In this document: in pieces, positions 57,586 through 64,000 of the stretch | Position numbering within the stretch: the first letter of the stretch is position 1 | How the letters are laid out: the number at the start of each line of letters is the position of its first letter | Source: Phaeosaccion multiseriatum | Lineage: Eukaryota > Ochrophyta, other classes | Length of the DNA stretch: 64,000 nt | Reading direction: 5' to 3' | Assembly: GCA_965112735.1 (NCBI GenBank) | Contig: OZ218956.1 | Coordinates: forward strand, 2,790,001-2,854,000 | Notes under the pieces: model-generated | Seen by the model: only the letters and a program-made list of their open reading frames with translations | What the model was told of the DNA's origin: nothing | Database searches by the model: none | Program-made: the position numbers and the translations under genes

Positions 57586-59920
57586 CGGAGAGCAGCAATG
57601 CCGATCTCTCCTTCCTCTTCTCCGCGGCTCTGGCGGGGCTGTGCTCTGTGCAAGAAGGCCTCTCTCTGCGACGGGCGGTGGGCGGCGGGGAGAGACGTGC
57701 CCTAAGGATTCATTTGGCAGCAGGGGGGAGGATTCTGGGCGAGATGATGGAAGATGAGGAGTTGGTTCCGGGGGAGGGGGGCAATGGCGGTTACTCAGCT
57801 CGGGAGGCGGAGGAGGACGATGACGAGAAGGATGAGGCGACGGAGGGAGATCGGGCGGAGGAGGACTGCTATTACCACCTCTTGACGATGCAGGCCTTGC
57901 TTGCGGCACCGCTTCTCGGCCCGCAGAAGGTGAAAGGAGGAGGAGGAGGGGGAGGAGGAGGAGGAGGAGGAGGAGGAGGAGGAGGAGGAGGAGGAGGAGG
58001 AGGAGTGGATGGATTCGAGGGTATGGAGGACAGGGGCGTCCATGCGCAAGGGGACAGGATAGAGGGCAGGGGGGAAGCCCTGCCGGCGGAGGCTCTACTA
58101 GAGCTTGTATCGCTGCTCTCGGCGGGACCCTTCCTACCCGGGCTCGGCACTCGATTGGGCCACTCGCCTAGGCTGGAGGAGGCGGCTTTCGGTGTGGTCC
58201 GAGCGCTTCTCGCAGGGCCTCAGGTGAAGCGCTCCCTCGAGGAGGCGGCGGCAGCGGCAGCAGCAGCAGGAGGAGGAGGAGGAGGAGAAGGCTTTGGTGA
58301 TACAGCAGGGGAGGGACGCGTCGTGCTGTCTCGAGGCGGTGGTGCTGGTGCGCGGCCTTTGTGGGAGGCTGTGCTTGGTCTCGTTGTCAACACAGCCCGG
58401 CCCGCCTTCCCGTCGAGTTTTCTCACGGAGAGTGGAGGCGCTACACCCAATGGCAAGAGGAGGGGTGCCCAGGAGAAGGAGGACGCGGTGTCTTTCGTGC
58501 CATTCCTTCATCACTTACCAGGGCTCTGTCCAGAGGCCGATCGAGCCTCGATCCTTCCCGCACTGCTGCTGCTCTCTTTGCGCTGGCTGGCTGCCACCAT
58601 CGAGGTACCGTTTCCGGGAGAGGGAAAGAAGGGGAAGGAGGAGGAGGAGGAGGAGGAGGAGGAGGAGGAGGAGGAGGAGGAGGAGGAGGACTCAGCGTGT
58701 CTGGCGGGGACCTCGGGAGGGGCGGTGCTTCTCCTGAAGACGTGCTTGCAGCGAGCGGCAGGGGAGGTAACAGGAGGCAGGGAGGGAGGAGGACAGCAGG
58801 ACCAGGACCAGGAGCAGCAGCAGTTGGTGATACAGCAGGAGGTGGATTGGCCTCGGCTGACGGACAGCGCGTGCAGGACGGTCAGTTTGATGCTTCAAGA
58901 CTTCCTCAGTCCCTCACCGACCACATCAACATCGGCATCGGTATCGACAGGAGGCGGCGTGGGCGGAGGGGGAGCGGTCCCGCTTGCCAAGGGTGTGCGC
59001 GTGTTGATGGATGCCCTCACGGCCTTCGCCGAGTGCGGCTCCTGTGGCCTCGAGGCTGCCTCCCGGCCCATCGCAGAGGGTCTCCAGCGGCCTGCCGGGC
59101 AGACTCGCCCCTCCGCGCGAGCGGCGTTGCTCGCAGGGACCCGCACTCTGATGATGCGTTGTGCGTCAGAGCCTGCGGCTGCTGCTGCTGCTGCTGCTGC
59201 TGCCGCCCAACAAGGAGGAAGCACTGCGACTGCGAGTGCAAGCGTGAGTGCGAGTGCGATTCGTCTCTCCAAGGCGGATGTGTGCCGCGTGTTGGGCCCG
59301 CCCTCCCTCATGGCGTTGGGCAGTGAGCTCGACGCTGCAGAGGGGTGGTCTGGCACCTCTCAGCAGCAGCAGGAGGAGGAGGAGCAGGTAGAGTGTTTGT
59401 TGGAGGGTCTGCGGGTGTCGACGGTGGTGGTAGGTCTGACACAGCCGGAGCATCAGGCCAGAGTGCTGAGCGTGGTGCTGCCCCTGCAGTGCCGAGCTTT
59501 GCGTCTTCGCCAGCCCAAAGTTTCCGATATGATTGGACAGGTAAGGAGGCGTCTTGTTGCTTGCAACTCTTGGGCCTCTCTCCCTCCCTACCCTGCCGCT
59601 GCTTCTGTTGCTGCTGTCGACGAGCGAGCCTACCCTCAACCTCACATCTCCGCCCCCCTCGCATCAACCCCCGCCCCTCCTTCTCCCTCCGCCCTCTCTA
59701 TTGCTGTACGCACCAGGCCCTTCTGCACGTGGCCCGAGGCGCGGCTGCGGCTTTTAAAGAGGCCATCCAGCCCCTCCCAGCAGAGGACCGCACAGAGCTG
59801 CAGACGGCCGTCGCGGCAGCCATGCAGGCAGCCCAGCCACGACCTGCAGCGCCACCAGCGGGGTCGAGGAACGAGATACGGATGGACTTTTCGGGCTATT
59901 CCAAGAGACAGCATGATTGA
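42043..59920 (+). CDS. HEATR5: HEATR5/Laa1-like HEAT-repeat protein, 24 exons, one frame break
   Basis: Exons 42043-42405, 42744-42860, 43201-43374, 43672-43938, 44277-44669, 45013-45328, 45542-45730, 46154-46407, 46785-47380, 47825-48615, 49057-49182, 49516-50331, 50888-51085, 51425-51676, 51918-52147, 52363-52492, 52818-52931, 53295-53407, 53579-53966, 54487-54600, 55188-55419, 56046-57097, 57393-59540, 59717-59920; about 3,190 residues against about 2,050 in animal HEATR5. Many segments follow HEATR5 in order: VRLAMAQAVGE, MSGVAAAYV, LKSPVKTQGIILRTLVKAML, NVRLLDAAVMVFAS, RTWSLHSMGICL, VKWTATNCCLMALRALE. The extra length is Gly, Glu, Asp and Gln tracts. HEATR5/Laa1 proteins bind AP-1 or dynein partners in clathrin-dependent endosome-Golgi trafficking. 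Phase agrees at all junctions except inside the exon at 46785, where the frame shifts at a 12-G run (46991-47002). Confidence 0.88.
45329..45460 (+). repeat. (GTGA)n array starting at a splice donor
   Basis: The intron after exon 45013-45328 begins GTGAGTGAGTGAGTGAGTGA, so the consensus donor itself is the repeat unit. It continues imperfectly to about 45460. Confidence 0.92.
45731..46153 (+). repeat. intron with (GA)n then (CTTC)n tracts
   Basis: (GA)n-rich from about 45768 to 46016 and (CCTT)n / pyrimidine-rich from about 46045 to the acceptor; the two halves are broadly complementary. Confidence 0.85.
46506..46563 (+). repeat. (GT)n microsatellite, intronic
   Basis: About 28 GT dinucleotides in intron 46408-46784, followed by a (TTCC)n array at about 46708-46760 near the acceptor. 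Confidence 0.9.
46876..46915 (+). repeat. dispersed exonic motif, copy 6
   Basis: GCAGGTGGTGATACAGCAGC followed by more CAG and then GGA triplets, in the HEATR5-like exon at 46785. Read as AGGDTAAAAAA in the incoming frame. Confidence 0.8.
46991..47002 (+). other. 12-G homopolymer with frame break in the HEATR5-like exon
   Basis: The frame entering the exon reads through GANGGFVATQPG to the G-run and then stops at a TAA 20-odd bases later. The family-matching frame (SRMHALHGHAAAAN onward) is open only after the run. One G fewer would join them. Most likely a homopolymer length error or variable tract. Confidence 0.6.
47893..47932 (+). repeat. dispersed exonic motif, copy 7
   Basis: CAGCAGTTGGTGATACAGCA with long CAG runs on both sides, in the HEATR5-like exon at 47825. 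Read as [12 protein letters not shown]. Exact consensus. Confidence 0.85.
50400..50795 (+). repeat. (GGTT)n array, intronic
   Basis: About 390 bases of GGTT with variants (GATT, GGAT), in intron 50332-50887 of the HEATR5-like gene. Confidence 0.9.
53098..53160 (+). repeat. (GGAA)n array, intronic
   Basis: About 15 GGAA/AAGG units in intron 52932-53294. Confidence 0.9.
54895..55175 (+). repeat. (CTC)n array at a splice acceptor
   Basis: About 280 bases of TCC triplets ending just before the acceptor at 55187; an expanded polypyrimidine tract. Confidence 0.9.
55420..55730 (+). repeat. (GTGA)n array starting at a splice donor
   Basis: The intron after exon 55188-55419 begins GTGAGTGAGTGAGTGAGGG and continues as GTGA/GGGA/GTGAAT units for about 300 bases. 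Confidence 0.92.
58287..58314 (+). repeat. dispersed exonic motif, copy 8 (3' half)
   Basis: GGCTTTGGTGATACAGCAGG after CAG and GGA runs, in the HEATR5-like exon at 57393. Read as GFGDTAGEG. The core TTGGTGATACAGCAG is exact. Confidence 0.75.
58811..58842 (+). repeat. dispersed exonic motif, copy 9
   Basis: CAGCAGTTGGTGATACAGCA followed by GGAGG in the same HEATR5-like exon as copy 8, but in the other frame: QQQLVIQQEV. Exact consensus. Confidence 0.85.
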
Positions 59921-59998
59921 GGAGACACGGGAAGAGAAAGGGTGCTTTCAAGCCGGTGCTTCCAATCTGCACACGAGCTTCCTATTTACAGAGGTTCA
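59921..59998. other. 78-bp gap between convergent stop codons
   Basis: The HEATR5-like and coiled-coil genes end 78 bases apart, so their 3' UTRs probably overlap as antisense. No terminator-like structure was recognised. Confidence 0.4.
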
Positions 59999-60025
59999 TT
60001 ATTTACATCTTGCCTCCTCCTCCTC

Positions 60026-60056
<31 letters not shown>

Positions 60057-61155
60057 GGCTCCTCCTCCTGCTCCTGCTCCTGCTGCGGCTCCTCCCCCTC
60101 CTCCCAGGCGCTTTTATAGAGTATGCCGCTGGACCTATTGCTCGTGCACCCCGCTCCTTCTCCTCCTCCTCCTCCTTGTTCTTGTTCTTGTTGTTCTTTC
60201 CCAGCCGTTACTCTCTCCAACTCACTCACCAACAACGATTCAACGTCCTCCTGCGCCTGGATCACTCGCAGCAGCTGCTCCACATGCCCCCTCAGCTTCT
60301 CATTCTCCTCTCTCATCATACGCTGTCTTTCATGTGATCCCGGCCCCTCCTCAAGCGAGCTATCCTCGAAGGGGTATGTGCCGCCGTCTGCGACAGTGCT
60401 CAATTCCTCAGACCACAGTTGGTGCTGCTGCTGCTGGCTCGTGTCATGGTGGTGCTGGCTCGTACCTTTCTTTCGCTGCGATAATGAGGGGAGGTCCACT
60501 CTGCATGACGGAGCATTTGTTTTGGTGTCCTCGCTTTGCGCTACACTCTCCATGCACGCTCCAACTTGCTCCTGGTGAGAGGCGGCGGGGTGGTGAGGAG
60601 GAAAGGAGAAGGCATGCAAGAGAACAACGCACCGCGTACTCCGCCCCCCTCCCCCTACTGGGTTCCTACTGGGTGTCCTCTTACCTCTATCGGAGCAGCA
60701 CCAAGAAGCCCGCTTTGAGGGGCCTCGCCTCGGAGGAAAAACTGTTGCTGCTTGTACGTCTCGTGGTTGTGCAGCGCCAGGGTAAGAAGCTCCTCTAGCG
60801 ACTGCACCTTGGCGTCCTTCATCCGACCGTGGTGCTCCGACTGAGCGAGCTGTGACTCGACTTGCTGGCGACGCTCCTCCTCCTCCCTTAGCTTCAGCGT
60901 GAGCTGCTCGATCACTGCCTCCCGCTCCTGAGCTCGAGCTTCCTCTGCCTCTGCTTGTGAAGAGCGGAGCTGCTCCTCTAAGTTACTAACTTTCTGCTGG
61001 AGTTCTGTCCTATCCTTGCTCACCCATGACCGGACAAGCAGGCCTTGTAGCTCGTCCATGGCCTTGGCTGGTGGTTTTGTACAATTTGGTTTGGGATCCG
61101 TTTGGTTTGGATAGTATTGATCTGCATCAGTTGGGTCTCCGCGCATCGTTGCCAT
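59999..61155 (-). CDS. coiled-coil, Gln-rich protein, 2 exons
   Basis: Exons 61155-60685 and 60571-59999; 347 residues. The start chosen is the ATG of MATMRGDPTDADQYYPNQ, since the longer frame upstream lacks an ATG. Residues about 45-130 are a heptad-rich coiled coil (ELQQKVSNLEEQL, REAVIEQLTLKLREEEE). A second coiled coil lies near NEKLRGHVEQLLRVIQAQE. The C-terminus is Glu/Gln-rich with runs of Gln and Glu. No family recognised; it could be a scaffold or cytoskeletal adaptor. The intron (60684-60572) has GT..AG borders in phase 0. It converges on the HEATR5-like gene and diverges from the methyltransferase gene. Confidence 0.7.
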
Positions 61156-61293
61156 TTGTGCCCCCCACAGGTGCCCACCATCCAATGAATGAACTGGAGG
61201 AACGGTAGGGTGTGTGGCCGTGCTCTTTGCACCCCACCCTGTTTCTAAGGATGCGGCCGTGGCCTGAGTGACGTGGGAAGGCGCCGCTCAAGA
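61156..61293. promoter_or_regulatory. short divergent promoter region
   Basis: Only 138 bases separate the start codons of the coiled-coil gene (minus) and the methyltransferase gene (plus), so their promoters must overlap. No specific element recognised. Confidence 0.35.
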
Positions 61294-63442
<2,149 letters not shown>

Positions 63443-64000
63443 TAGAACAAGAACCGCAAAGAGGGGGCAGAAACCAACGCAGCTCTCATCTACTCGGCGG
63501 AGCAAGAGAATTCGCATCATCCGGTCATGGTGAGGCTTCATGCCGGAGCCACTGCTGCGTGCCGACTACGGCAGCCCACAAAGAGACTTGAGATTTGAGC
63601 AGCAGCAACGCAGTCGCTGCGGCGCTCATAGCGACAAGCGGCGTCCCAGTGCTTTGAAACGGAGGATGCTCAGGAAAGAAACCGCACCAGCGACGAGGCT
63701 ACCACATGCACTGGCGAGCTCTTTCAACTGCACAAACCACCCAGCCGGACATTCCCCTCAGCAAAGACGGGGAAGAAGGCACTCTGTGGCTGAGCGTCGG
63801 GTGCGAAGCGAGACTAGGCGACCAGTCCGTGCGGCAAGTAGCAAGGCCCCTTGTGGTGTGTGTTTGGTGCTCTGTGAATGGTCAGCAGGGCTGTGCAGTG
63901 AAGTGAAATCGCAAGGAGGATGCTCAGGAGAAGCGAGAAGGGTCCGTCGACATAACACGAAACGGAGCACCAGACGTCGTCACAGCGCACGCAGCGCAGC
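63443..64000. other. no recognisable gene downstream of the methyltransferase
   Basis: Complex, non-repetitive sequence with only short ORFs (longest about 66 codons) and no recognisable motif. Probably 3' UTR, then intergenic DNA running off the window. Confidence 0.4.

Noticed and set aside
63706-63906. 66-codon plus-strand ORF near the window end
   Set aside because: No recognisable motif, no strong start context and length expected by chance.

Overview
This is nuclear DNA of a GC-rich, gene-dense, intron-rich eukaryote. Coding sequence is broken into many small exons with GT..AG borders whose phases match. There are no bacterial-type operons, and introns and exons are full of short tandem repeats. 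A microalga fits best, perhaps a photosynthetic stramenopile such as a eustigmatophyte. That is an impression from gene style and low-complexity proteins; no plastid or lineage-diagnostic gene is present, so the organism call is weak.

Layout. (1) Positions 1-13099, plus strand: the 3' part of a 22-exon gene for a large protein I do not recognise, with one EF-hand-like loop and coiled coils. (2) 13100-14386: intergenic, dominated by a near-perfect fold-back inverted repeat. (3) 14387-31251, minus strand: a giant soluble-type adenylyl cyclase (ADCY10 class: two cyclase domains, a P-loop NTPase, a long C-terminal region) with a myristoylation-type N-terminus. One intron is filled by about 42 copies of a 49-bp minisatellite. 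(4) 31628-33646, plus: a secretory prolyl 4-hydroxylase with a 4-nt microexon and a GC-AG intron. (5) 34958-36985, minus: an RBM34/Nop12-type nucleolar RNA-binding protein. (6) 37355-41189, plus: a secreted beta-helix and Cys/Pro-rich wall-type protein. (7) 42043-59920, plus: a HEATR5/Laa1-type HEAT-repeat trafficking protein in 24 exons. (8) 59999-61155, minus: a coiled-coil, Gln-rich protein. (9) 61294-63442, plus: an NTMT1-type N-terminal protein methyltransferase. Three gene pairs are head-to-head with 138-376 bp between starts, and three pairs are tail-to-tail.

The exon models were built by hand from splice consensus, reading-frame continuity and family similarity. In almost every junction the donor and acceptor phases agree. 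The genes are not one pathway; they are housekeeping and signalling genes of a eukaryotic cell.

The most unusual signals are at the repeat level. A short dispersed motif (core TTGGTGATACAG, flanked by CAG and GGA/GAG triplets) sits inside exons of three unrelated genes, always in the sense direction and in either of the two reading frames that lack a stop. Many introns begin with a microsatellite whose unit repeats the splice donor itself, and some introns carry complementary repeats near both splice sites.
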